From Alisma plantago-aquatica (taxonomy: Eukaryota > Streptophyta > Magnoliopsida > Alismatales > Alismataceae), in the NCBI GenBank assembly GCA_963693085.1, contig OY856410.1:565108406-565172405 (forward strand): a DNA stretch of 64,000 bases. The letters are read 5' to 3'. Numbering within the stretch: the stretch's first letter is position 1; each line of letters opens with the position of its first letter. Under the pieces are notes generated by a model. The model had not been told where the DNA came from. It ran no database searches and saw only the letters and a list, made by a program, of their open reading frames with translations. A program made the position numbers and the translations under genes. This document shows, piece by piece, positions 1 to 11,228 of this stretch.

Positions 1-455
<455 letters not shown>

Positions 456-553
456 TTCTCCGTCATGAATATGATATAACCCATGTTGTGGTGTGTTGTT
501 AGTACTTACATTTATATTACTTTTTCTCAACATTTTACATTGTTGTAGGCATA

Positions 554-1072
554 ATGGCTTGGGCCTCTACCCCAATGCTACTATTCCCTATTGAAGAACA
601 ATTGGACATCATTCTAGACTATCTTTTATTAGCACAACTCACTATACCTAAACATTGGTGTTATCTAAATGGAAGACGCTACACGACTGGTAAAGTGATC
701 CTAAATTTTGAAACTTCAACATCTGTTATCGAGGTTAAGTATGATGTTGACGAAAATCTTATATGCACATCCAGTTGGTGTAAGTAGGTTGGAAAGATGT
801 TATTGGGCCGTAGTGATAAGCTTTTTCTTTGTCCAGTTGGCCATAATACCATCAAAGTTTGGATAACCAACATCAACAAAGAGACACCCGGTCATCTGGT
901 CCAATTTGAGTACTTGACAGGGGATAGCACATATTTGGACTCATTCGATGAGGAGAGCACACCCGATTTCCCTTCTATTCCTACTGTTGCTACCGTCCAT
1001 TTCCCTATAACCATCAATTTAGATTCATCTAACAACAACGAGCTCTGCGACACAGCAACATCAACAAAGTAG
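554..1072 (+). pseudogene. unrecognised ~172-codon reading frame with one internal stop
   Basis: Two open stretches, 554-787 and 797-1072, are in the same frame and separated only by a TAG at 785-787, so they read as one diverged frame of about 172 codons. It starts MAWASTPML and ends in a Thr/Ser-rich tail. I recognise no domain. Position just upstream of a CACTA terminus suggests it could be the last exon of a transposon-encoded protein, but no TNP-type motif is visible. It could equally be chance open frame. Confidence 0.3.
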
Positions 1073-1555
1073 GTCCAAGCTAGCAACAATTTACTTTCCT
1101 GTATATGCACATGTTTAGGGGTATAGCAAGCCCCCCTTGTTTAATTAGCTACTATGTCATATTGTTTTCTAAACTTTATTGTCATAATTAGTATTTCGAT
1201 AACATGTTCAACTTTGAAAGACGATGTCTGAATGAATTTTTTTGAATTGTCTTATCTATATACATGTGTTTGTGAAGATGGAATGAATGAATGTTTTTGT
1301 GTGTGTGAATGTCAAAAGAAAAATGAATGGATCGAACTGCACGGTTGCTAAATGTGTGTGAATATGAAATGGAGGAATGAAATGGAACCACATGTTTCTA
1401 CATGCATATGTGTGATGAATCATATTTGAAAATTAAATGTGCTTATTATACATATATGTGTGAATCACATGATCCATATAAAATATATAATTTATATCTT
1501 GTCAATATTTGCAAGTTTGTGGCATGTTGTTGGCTGAAATCAAAGGGATGTTGTA

Positions 1556-1585
1556 AACCTACAGTTTAGAACTAAACTGTAGGTT
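1556..1585. repeat. perfect 14-bp-arm hairpin
   Basis: AACCTACAGTTTAG is followed by a two-base AA loop and its exact reverse complement CTAAACTGTAGGTT. It lies about 315 bp inside the CACTA terminus and may be part of its subterminal region. Confidence 0.8.
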
Positions 1586-1780
1586 CTACATCATGTTGAC
1601 CAGCCGGACAGCAGGCCTGGAACTGATAAGAAAAAAAACAAAACATCAGCGTCGGTTAAATACCAAAAACCAACAACGAATGCTTAATTGTGTTGGTTGT
1701 TTGCAATTAACCAATGCTTATGGTCTGACTGCCGGCACTTTTAGGTTAAATTGTAATCGGGAATAGGAACAGCTTTCTGT

Positions 1781-1800
1781 CGTCGGTTATATAACCGACG
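1781..1800. repeat. perfect 20-bp palindrome
   Basis: CGTCGGTTATATAACCGACG equals its own reverse complement. The half-site CGTCGGTTA recurs singly near 1650, which fits a subterminal binding motif of the CACTA element. Confidence 0.8.
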
Positions 1801-1865
1801 CTGAAGGAGCCTACTTTTAGTGTCACCCAATTGGGTGTCACTTCAAACTGACGACAAAAGTCTTA

Positions 1866-1900
1866 CTTAACCGGCACTAAAGGTGTTATCTGTACTAGTG
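1866..1900 (-). repeat. CACTA terminal inverted repeat (right end)
   Basis: The plus strand ends ...GTACTAGTG at 1900. On the minus strand this is CACTAGTACAG, matching the five-base CACTA signature plus the typical following bases of plant En/Spm elements. The adjacent 3 bp (tct, 1901-1903) would be one copy of the target duplication. Confidence 0.7.
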
Positions 1901-3454
1901 TCTGATCCATATGCATGTTGTTTGGTAGAAAGTAAAGGTACCCCAATATCCCATGTAGTGGTCTGGAGTTAGGTAGTGGTTGCCAACTGCTAGCTAGATT
2001 TCCTTGGAAAACTTGTCAAAACTTGATGAAGGGGGTCAATGAATGAATGGCAATCTGTTGGGATATAGAAGGTTTCGGCTCATGTTTAATTGAAATAGGA
2101 TTTAATAGGAGTTGGTATTTTCTGTTACCAATCATAATAGGAGTTAAATTTAAGAAGGAAAGAAGATGACTCCCTATGTGTGGAATTGATAATTACTATT
2201 TGGAATTAGACTAGGATTTGGAGTAGGATTCCTAGTTGCATCCACATTGTAAGGAGGCATATAAATAGAGGTCATTGAAACATCCCACTTGTTGGTGTGT
2301 GATCCCACCAGATGTTGGTATCTTATGTGGTAGAAGAGTTAGAGAATAATAACATATGGTGGTGCTCGCTTCTGGTGAGAGAGGGTTAGCGACTTTGCCT
2401 TCAAGCAAAGTAGCGGCTGACAGTCGATGACATAATAGGTGTACTTACAGAGCAGCTCTTTTGTGGGTAAGAAAGAGCTAATGACATTGTCTTGAGGTGA
2501 AGTAGCGGTTGGTATTCGATAGCACGACGGTAGCTCATTGACAAAGGAGGTGGATCCAAGCAGTGGAGGACGTACATCACTTGGTGGCGCTTTGTTGGTG
2601 TTGTTACATCGACATAAACTATAACAGTGGATCTGAAAAGATGAAGACGGTCATCAGTCGATGGCTGTTATAATAACAACTCTATCCAGTCAGCAAAGGA
2701 CGTGCATCGGTAGGAGACACATAGGTGGTGCAAAGGCGGTGGATCGAAAAACAGAAAACACACATCAGATGGTGGCACACTAGTGGTGGCCCGACAACGA
2801 CAACAGTCTGTCCGATCATCAAAGGATCCATATCGACTCTCTCGGGCAGAGAGAATTTTGGCGGCACGTCAAAATTCTAGTTGGAGGCGACAACAAGAAC
2901 GAGCACTATTCAACGGAAGTGAGGTGGGCGACCTCATCATAAGTGATAGTGGCTTGGTCAGTCGACACAGGATCAACAAGCAATCTACAGCAGCGTTAAC
3001 GATGTCGTGAGGAGAAAAAATTAAAAGAAAGGATTTGTTCATATTGGATGTAATTCTATTCCTATTTATCTTTATTCTTGAGTCAGGAAAGCATTCCAAA
3101 TTTAAGAATGATTAAATCTGAGTGGTGTGAGTTGTAATTCTGATTACTTGGTCATTGTATGAAATCTGTAAACTATGCTAGAAATCACAGTTGCAGAAAG
3201 GAGCTAGCTATAAGATAAAGATCAAGTATATCTTCCTAAACAATTCAATACCAGATAGTGGATATCGGTACCTACCCCCCACCGTAACCCCCCTTCGATA
3301 TATTGCCCATCGGAGGGACCTGGTAGCCAACTACACATGCTTATGTGCTGAACCGTTCAGGTGACCAAGATCTTCACAGCTTGAGCTGATCAGGGGATCA
3401 AATCCATTGTTCCAGTTTCATGTGACGATCAGATCATGCCCTTACATTCCAACC
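1901..3454. other. unclassified interspersed DNA
   Basis: No gene is recognised. A TATA-like CATATAAATAGAGG lies at about 2258-2271, and the 2300-2980 stretch is richer in G and carries repeated 'ggtggtg/gcggtgg' words. It begins near a TGTTGGGATATAG (about 2056), which resembles the start of some Ty1/copia LTRs, but I found no matching end or target duplication. Short open frames inside it have no recognisable content. Confidence 0.4.
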
Positions 3455-5970
3455 ACAAAAACGGTATGTTGACGCACCCAGCGGGCGACACGCCTTTCAC
3501 GCGCGCTGGAAAGCAGTTTTTCGCTTGGGTTGGAATGGTTTTTCTCCAGCCGGACCGTATTTTGTTTTTTTCGCTACGTGGCATAGTTGTAGATAAAAGA
3601 GTACAAAAAATAAAAAATATGAATAACTTGTGATCCGAATAAATTTTTTGATGAAATAAAAACCATTAGACTCACTACAAAAAATCCAATCTAACAAGAC
3701 TGATATTGATACACTTAAAAATATGTACGTTTTCTTACAAATATTGGGCACATTATGTTAAGATTTGTGCTAATTTGTTATTTATGCACAACATCTAAAA
3801 AGTAGATGCATTCACACTATAATTGATACATTAGCACCATAATTGAGTGTTATTCTATAAATATTAGGCGTATTATGTTAAGATTTATGCTAATTTGCTA
3901 TTTATACACATACTCTAAGAAGTACGCGCATTCACACCATAATTGGGCGCATTTACACCATAATTGGGTGCATTTGCACCATCATTTGGCGCTTTTCAGA
4001 ATTATTGGGCGCATTATGTCAAGATTTGTGCCAATTTGTTATTTATGCACATACTCTAAGAAGTATGCGCATTCACACAATAACTAGGTGCATTCACACT
4101 TTTCTACAAATATTGGGCGTTTTATATTAAGATTTGTGCTAATTTTCTATTTATGTGCATTCACATTATACAAGTAGGAGCATTTACTATACAAGTAGCC
4201 ACATTTTCCAGACAAGTAGGTGCATTTGCCATACAAGTAGGTGCGTTTATGATACATTGTGTTGATTTGCTATTTATGCACATACTCTAAAAAGTAGGCG
4301 CATTCACACCATAATTGGTTGTATTTGCACCATAATTGGGCGCACACAATCAAAAGTGGGTGCATTCAATCAAAAGTGGTGTATTCATACAATACAAGTA
4401 GGCACATTTACCAGATAAGTAGGCACATTTTCATACAAGTAGGCACATTTGTCATGTAAGTAGGCACATTTCCCATAAGTGAGTGCATTCAATCAAAATT
4501 TGTACATTCATGACAATACAAGTAGGCATATTTACTAGATAAGTAGGCACATTTGACACACAAGTAGATGAATTTGCTACACAAGTAGGCACATCTTCCA
4601 TAAGTGGGCGCATTCAATTAAAATTCGTGCATTCATGAATACAAGTAGGCACATTTACTAGAAAAGTAGACGCATTTGCCACACAAGTAGTCACATTTTC
4701 CATACAAGTAGGCACATTTGTCGTACAAGTAGGCGCATTTGTCATACATTGTGCTAGTTTGTTATTTATGCATGTACTCTAAGAAGTAGGCGCATTCGCA
4801 CCATAATTGGGCGCATTTGCACCATAATTGGGCGCATACAACCAAAAGTGGGCGCATTCAATCAAAATTTGTCATAAGTGGGCACGTTCAGTTAAAAGTT
4901 GTGCATTCATGAATACAAGTAGGCACATTTACCAGATAAGTAGGCGCATTTGCCACACAAGTAGGCACATTTGTCATACCAGTAAGTGCATTTTCCATAC
5001 AAATAGGCACATTTGATATACATTGTGCGAGTTTTCTATTTATGCACGTACTCTAAGAAGTAGACGTGTTCACATCATAATTGGGCGCATTTACACCATA
5101 ATTAGGCACATAGAACCAAAAATGAGCGCATTCAATCAAAATTTCCCATAAGTGGGTGCATTCAATCAAAATTTGTGCTTTCATGACAATACAAGTAGGC
5201 GCATTTACCAGATAAGTAGGCTCATTTTCCACACAAGTAGGCATATTTGCTATACAAGTCGGCGCATCTGCCACAAGTGGGCGCATTCAATCAAAAGTCG
5301 TGCATTCATGAATAGAAGTAGGTGCATTTACCAGATAAGTAGGAACATTTGCCACACAAGTAGGCACATTTACCATACAAGTAGGCTCATTTTCCATGCA
5401 TTGTGCTAGTTTTCTATTTATGCACGTACTCTAAGAAGTAGGTACGTTCACACTATAATTGGGCGCATTCATACCATACTTGAGAGCTTTTTTATAAATA
5501 TTAGATGCATTATATTAAGATTTATGCTACAAGTAGGCACATCGTTATTCATTAAGGAGCATGTATCACATAATTAGGTGTATTTGTCATAACAGTAAAT
5601 CACGACGATGAAGATGATGATCATACAAAATACGATTTGTGTATTTATTTCCATATTAGGCGTATTAAGATCATATTGGACGTACTATGTTAATATTTAG
5701 CTTATTTATTATTTAATATTTTTTTAATATGATAATATTAGTCTTGTTCAAATGTATTTTTTATAACGAATATGATTGATTTTATTTTGTGAAAAAATTC
5801 ATTACGGTGTAAAAGTTATAAACAAAACAATGGATTCCCCTTTTTATTTTCTCCAAAAAAATCAAAAGAAAAAAAAGTAAAACCGAGACCCATGTTGGGA
5901 AGGGCGGTTTTGCAGCGCGTCATTGGTGCATCTGCCCCCCCCCACCCCCGCGAGTCCCATAAATCAAACT
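3455..5970. mobile_element. foldback/inverted-repeat element A (non-autonomous, Mutator-like)
   Basis: The left end (about 3455-3730) and the reverse complement of the right end (about 5690-5970) share the same order of motifs: a GC-rich tip, then a 'taactt..gaataaattttttgatgaaataaaa' type stretch (split here by variation), then 'aacaagactgatattgat'. The same order is found in elements B and C. The interior (3750-5600) is a tandem array with no coding capacity. Flanks attccaacc (3446-3454) and ctttcaaca (5971-5979) may be a decayed 9 bp target duplication (6 of 9 match), so the exact ends are less sure than for B and C. Confidence 0.6.
3750..5600 (+). repeat. ~20-21 bp satellite array with higher-order units, inside element A
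   Basis: Units of the type CACCATAATTGGGCGCATTT and ACAAGTAGGCACATTTACC alternate through about 1.85 kb. A landmark CTCTAAGAAGTA recurs (some copies with one change) at 3913, 4054, 4285, 4777, 5051 and 5429, each preceded by a 'tgctaattt..tatttatgca' block, giving irregular higher-order units of about 140 to 490 bp. Open frames through it (His/Tyr/Cys-rich tandem peptides) are by-products of the repeat. Confidence 0.9.
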
Positions 5971-6599
5971 CTTTCAACAATCATGGGCTTTACTTCTCTT
6001 TTCAAACAGAATTGCACGGACTAGATATGTCTGGCACACTATGCTCTTTACATGGAAAATGAACCCACTGATCAGCTCCCAATTGAGCCATCGTCCACCA
6101 CCGATCCCACCGGCATCATGTATGTACAAGTTACAAATTGTACGTTCCTAGGCGTACTTCCCCAGGATTGTCCACCTCATGCAATAAGCTAGGGATATGA
6201 AAATGATCTGGTAACGCGCAGCACGCTCACGCGTGGGTTCTACGCATAGCTAGCTGGGTGGGTGGGTGGTTTTATGGGGGGGGGCTGGTTTGGGGTGTAT
6301 GACATGGCGGGTTTTAATTAGATGGGTAGGTGAAGGTTGTGTAATTGATAAATAAATTTATTTTGTTTATAACTTTTGAAGTGTGATGCTTTTTTGACGA
6401 AACAAAAACTATTAGATTTGTTATGAAATATATTGCAAAAAGACTAATATTGATACATTTTTAACAAAAAAAATAATAAAATGATGTGAATAGGTGATGT
6501 GATGAGAGAGAAAATTGTTTTATTTATAATTTCTAAACTGTGACGAGTTTTTGAATGAAATAAAAAGTATTAAATTTGTGATATAAAATATATTCAAAC

Positions 6600-7231
6600 A
6601 AGAGTAATGTTGATATAAAAATGGCTAAAAATGCCCAAAAAGACTAAATAGCGCCCAAAATGGCTAAAGTGCGTTCAAAATTGGCTAAAATTCTTGAGTG
6701 CCAAAAAAACTTATGTGGGCGTCGTTATGTTATTTTTGGTTGTCAATACCTTATTTGGACGCCATCTTTATACTTCTGGGTGTCAATGAACCATTTAGGG
6801 CGTCAATTAACCATTTTTCGGTGTCAATGCACCATCTTTCTATTTCTGGATGTCAATGAACAATTTTAGGCATTAATTAACCATTTTTGGTGTTAATAGA
6901 CATTTATGGGCGTCTTTGTAGTTCTAGATGTCAATGAACCATTTTAGGCATCAATTAACCATCTCTGAGTGTCAATTAGCCATTTCTGGGTGCCATTAAG
7001 TTATTATTTGGTGTGAAGTACCCCCTATACCCTATTTAACATATAAAATCATATTTGGGTATCATCAAGTTGTTTTGGGTGTCAAATATGCCTATTTGGG
7101 CGTCATTATATTGTTTTGATTGTCAATACCTTATTTGGGCACCATCTTCATATTTTTGGGTGTCAACAAACTATTTTAGGTGTCAATTAAGCATTTTAGG
7201 TGTCAATAGCTATTTATTGGTGCCATAGCGT
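6600..7231 (+). repeat. satellite array of element B, left of the LINE
   Basis: Tandem ~20-21 bp units of the form GGGTGTCAATTAACCATTTTT, diverged, with larger blocks marked by 'taccttatttggacgccatctttatact' type sequence near 6750 and 7126. The array runs in one direction and resumes after the LINE at 13063. Confidence 0.9.
7217..7231 (+). repeat. LINE target-site duplication, left copy
   Basis: ttggtgccatagcgt here matches ttggtgtcatagcgt at 13063-13077 with one mismatch in 15. It brackets the LINE, and both copies are pieces of the satellite unit of element B. Confidence 0.8.
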
Positions 7232-7389
7232 GAAGTCTCCCTCATGCATAACCCTAAGCGCTCTATGCGATTAGGGCGACGGCGGTGGGTTCCCTCTTTC
7301 TCCCCCGTGGGTTTTCCCTTAGCCCTTCTGGGTTTCCTTTCTTGTAGGTCCAAGAGTATCTAGTTCCTTTGTGGACTCAGTTTTGACAG

Positions 7390-9020
7390 ATGGCAGACGA
7401 TATCATTGATAGATATGCAAGACTAGGGCTGGAGGATGAAGAAGATCTGGTTCTCGATCTAGAGGCAGAGGACCAAGAGGGGGCGGAGGAACATGTGGAG
7501 CTGGCCCTTACGTCGAGGCTTCTAACTGACCGGCCTTACAATTTCAAAGCCATGCAAAGAACCTTAACGCAGGCCTGGATGCTACGGCAGGGGGTGGATT
7601 ATAAACCTATTGATCCGGTCGTCTTCATTATTCAGTTTACCCACTGGAAGGACAAGAAGAAGGTGGAAGTCGGGGGGCCTTGGCTCTTTGACAACCGTCT
7701 TCTCATCACAAAGGACGTCGACGGGAATGATGTTCCTGGACGAATAGAGTTTAATGAATCTTTAATATGGGCGAGGCTCTATGGGCTTCCAATAGGCTAG
7801 AGATCGGAAGCGTCAGTGATGAAGATTTCTAACCATATCGGAAGAGCGATGGAAGTGGACAGGGACGCCTTGGGGTGGGAGACATCGATAAGAGTCTGCA
7901 TTGGTATAGACATCACAAAACCCATTAAAAGAATACAGAGGATGAGAGGCAAGAATGGATCAATAATTACCATCGATATAAAGTATGAGAGGCTGCCTAG
8001 CTTCTGTTACTTAAGTGGAAAATTGGATCACCTGGACCGTGACTGTCCCACTAACCATGAAGAGAATGTTATTAACCGTGGCTGGGGGGGATGGCTTCGT
8101 GCCTCTCCGAGGAAGCTGAGAATGACGGACCCGCCTGGAAGTTCTATAGGAAGTGGGGCGCAAAAAAAGCCCACTTTTGTCATGCGACCAAAACACTTGG
8201 CTACTACTGAAACCCTAATTATGGAGAAGAAAATGAACAGTGCTAAACAAAATATACTAGCTTCGATCGACAGGGAAGGTCAGGGAGTAGAAGTCATGGG
8301 GGAAACGAATACTAAGGAGAGACAGGACCTGTTGAGGCACATAAACAACACATCTGCAACGCGCAAGAAACAGAGGGTGATGAAGTCGGCGCCGGGGGCA
8401 GGAACGGTGATGCAGGGCGCCTACCTTCGACTCGGGTGATCACTGGTGTGCACGTGTAGAGTCCTCAGGCACCAATGCAGAACAAACTGAAACAGACTGA
8501 AGGCGATCCACAGGTTATACTCACAACTTCTCCCTCTGAAACATCCGAGGAGCTAATACAGGACGAACAGCCAGGGCAACTGCTAAAAGGTAATACACCA
8601 GCAGCAACAGTGGCGAATGTAATAACATCGTAAGTGCCTGGCATACACCTGTCCTTTGAGTACGGTACTGCTGAATCAAAATGACAAACAAGAGGATACA
8701 AACGTAGAAAATGTGAGAGGTCGAGGCAACCGAAAACACAGGGGGGGACGTTGATAAAGAAGCGAAAGCCAGCGATTGCGAGGAGGAATTTTCCAGAGGA
8801 AAAAGACCAAAGGGAAAGTCATGACATCGATCTGTTGATCCCAGGGACAAAGAGAAATAGAGACAGACAGCTAACAATGATGGAAGTTGACGATGAACTG
8901 GAAACTTATTATGTGGCAAAGAAACACGCAGGCTCTACTCTTTCTCTCACACCACAGGAGGGTACACATGCCCTTCAAGTAGAGGGTGCTGATAAGGGTC
9001 AGACCCGTGAACAACAATGA
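7390..9020 (+). pseudogene. LINE ORF1, nucleic-acid-binding protein (broken)
   Basis: Residues from about 40 to the first stop form a DUF4283-type domain: 'LTDRPYNFKAMQRTL', then 'HWKDKKKVEVGGPWLFDN', then 'NESLIWARLYGLPIG'. A TAG at 7798-7800 interrupts the frame, which continues in phase to 8439. That second part carries a CCHC_4-type zinc knuckle in which the second Cys appears as Ser (C-Y-L-S...H....C, about 8000-8045). A further shift moves the C-terminal part into another frame (8751-9020). In this family ORF1 binds the element RNA in the ribonucleoprotein. The true stop overlaps the ORF2 start (ATGA at 9017-9020). Confidence 0.85.
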
Positions 9021-9925
9021 AGATTTTAAGTTGGAATTATCGAGGACTGGGCAAACTCGACTTCCAAAAGACTCTCCGGGCTTTATGTTGGAGGGAATGT
9101 CCCAATCTAGTTTTTCTATCAGAAACTATGATTGATACAGCTAGGCAGGAAGAAGCAAAGCGGTTCTGTGGTTTCACTGAGGGTCTTTGTGTTGCTAGTG
9201 ATGGGAGATCTGGTGGTCTTGGTGTGTGGTGGAAAAATATACAGGTGGATATCCTCAGCTACTCTTCACATCACATTGAATGTAAAGTTGTAGAAGGGGA
9301 AGGGAGACAACAATGGAGAGCGATTGGTATTTATGGGTGGGCCGATCAAAAAGTCAAATTCCGTACTTGGGACCTGATGAGACGGCTTAATCAAGACAGT
9401 GACAATCCTACAATTTATTTTGGGGATTTCAATCAGATCATCACAAACGAAGAAAAGTGGGGGGGTCCCCCTAGAGCGGAAAAGTGGATGCAGGATTTTA
9501 AAGATGCAATAGATGACTGTGAGCTCTATGACTTAGGGTTCTCGGGTCCTCCTTACATGTGGGAACGAGGCACCACCATGGAAACACTTGTTAGAGAAAG
9601 ATTGGATAGGTTTTTGGCTAACAACAGCTGGAGGAGTATATATAGATTCCACAAAGTTTTTCACTTGACAAAAAATGGATCGGATCATATGCCCATTGTC
9701 CTCTCCGCAGAAACAGTCATGAAGAAGAAGAAAAAAATGAAACAATACTTCTGTTTTGAACCTATGTGGCTTGATGAGGAAGGGTGCACAAAAGTCATCA
9801 TAGAGTATTGGGATAGACAGGGAGGAAGCAGTCTTCCAGATAATCTTCAGGGGTGCGGCAAGAAACTTGCAATTTGGGCGAACGAGACCTTTGGGGAGAT
9901 GAAGAAAAAGATAAAAAGCCACTAA
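9017..9925 (+). pseudogene. LINE ORF2 N-terminal part: AP-like endonuclease
   Basis: It starts MKILSWNYRGLGK, the usual opening of plant L1 ORF2 endonucleases (normally ...WNCRGLG). Visible catalytic-type motifs in order: 'LVFLSET' (metal-binding Glu), 'IYGWA', 'YFGDFNQII' (Asp/Asn pair), and 'GSDHMPIVL' (terminal Asp-His). The enzyme nicks target DNA to prime reverse transcription. All key residues are still present. The frame ends at a TAA (9923-9925) and the homology continues in another frame, so a frameshift has separated endonuclease from reverse transcriptase. The start overlaps the ORF1 stop by the sequence ATGA. Confidence 0.92.
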
Positions 9926-10346
9926 AAAGAAATTAGAAAGAGAGCAATGCCTTCCCCCCGACGACAGGGTGCTCCGTAAGTGTGAAGAGTTAGCACAAAC
10001 TCTTCAGTATTGGCGCAGAAAAGAAGACGAGTATTGGCATGCGCGAGCCAGAGTCAACGAGATGCGATCGGGAGATTAAAACACTGCCTACTTCCACCAT
10101 AAAGCCTCGCATAGAAGAAGAAGAAACCAAATTGATAAGCTTAAGAATAGACAGGGTGTTATCCGGGACGATGAGGAGGATATTGAGCGTATTATTCTTG
10201 ATTTCTTTGAAGAACTTTTCTCTTCCTCTAGTCCTACGGGTTTTGAGTAGGCCACAAAGGGAATATCCATACAACTAGATGACCATGCCCGAAACTTTCT
10301 CGAGAGGGACATTACTGATGATGAAATTCACATAGCAATAAAACAG

Positions 10347-11228
10347 ATGCATCCCCATAAAGCGCCCGGTCCGGATGGCTTTAAGCCTATTTTCTTCCAG
10401 AAGTTTTGGCATGTTATTGGCACTGACGTGGAAAATTATATAAAAGGATGGTGGAAAGGTAATGTGGAGTTTGGTGAGCTGAATTCTACTTTAGTTGTCC
10501 TAATCCCGAAAGTACAACACCCTTCTGAATTGTCTGAGTATAGACCGATAAGCATGTGTAATGTCATTTATAAAATAATATCCAAAGTCATGGCTAACAG
10601 GCTAAAAGGAGCCATGGATGGGTGGGTCTCGGAAAATCAAAGCGCTTTCATACCAGGCAGGATGATAACCGATAATGTGTTGGTAGCCTATGAGATCTTT
10701 CATAAAATGAAGAATGAAGCAAAAAACACAAGGGGGTCGGTAGCTTTAAAACTTGACATGTCAAAGGCTTATGACAGAGTTGAATGGTCCTTCCTTGATT
10801 TTGTTATGTTGAAGATGGTGTTTGGGCAAAAATGGAGGATGAAAGTCATGGAGTGCATGTCGTCTGTCAATTTTATGTTTGCCATCAATGGGAACCGGTC
10901 CACAAAGATTCTTCCTACTCGAGGATTAAGGCAAGGTGATCCCCTCTCTCCCTATCTTTTTGTTTTATGTGTCGAAGCTTTTTCAACTTCTATTTCTCTT
11001 GCTTTACAAAACAAAACTATCCATGGTATAAAAGTGAGAAGGAGGGGGCCCAACATCTCCCACCTTTTCTTTGCAGATGACATCATTCTTTTTGCTAGAG
11101 CGACAACCGGCGAGTGCTTGAATTTAGCTAACTTGATTAGTCAGTACGAACAGGCCTCGGGGCAAAGAATCAATATATCTAAAACGGAAGTTGCTTTCAG
11201 CAAAGGAGTGTCGTTCAACAAAAAATAG
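10347..11228 (+). pseudogene. LINE ORF2 central part: reverse transcriptase
   Basis: Non-LTR reverse transcriptase motifs are in order: 'HKAPGPDGF', 'YRPISMCNVIYKIISKVMAN', 'QSAFIPGRMITDNVLVAYE', 'ALKLDMSKAYDRVEW' (first catalytic Asp), 'RGLRQGDPLSPYLF', and 'HLFFADDIILFA' (the FADD catalytic box). The domain core is complete. The linker to the endonuclease (9926-10346) has shifted frame. A TAG at 11226-11228 ends this stretch, but the same frame continues past it and past a second TAG near 11316 into the thumb region. Confidence 0.93.

Noticed and set aside
2056..2980. Solo Ty1/copia LTR starting TGTTGGGATATAG
   Set aside because: There is a plausible start and a TATA-like box, but no matching CA end, target duplication or adjacent primer-binding site.
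3875..5409. Tandem-peptide open frames (His-Asn-Trp-Ala-His and Cys-His-Thr-Ser-Arg type)
   Set aside because: They follow the ~21 bp satellite, whose period is a multiple of three, so long frames stay open by chance; no start, stop or composition argues for translation.
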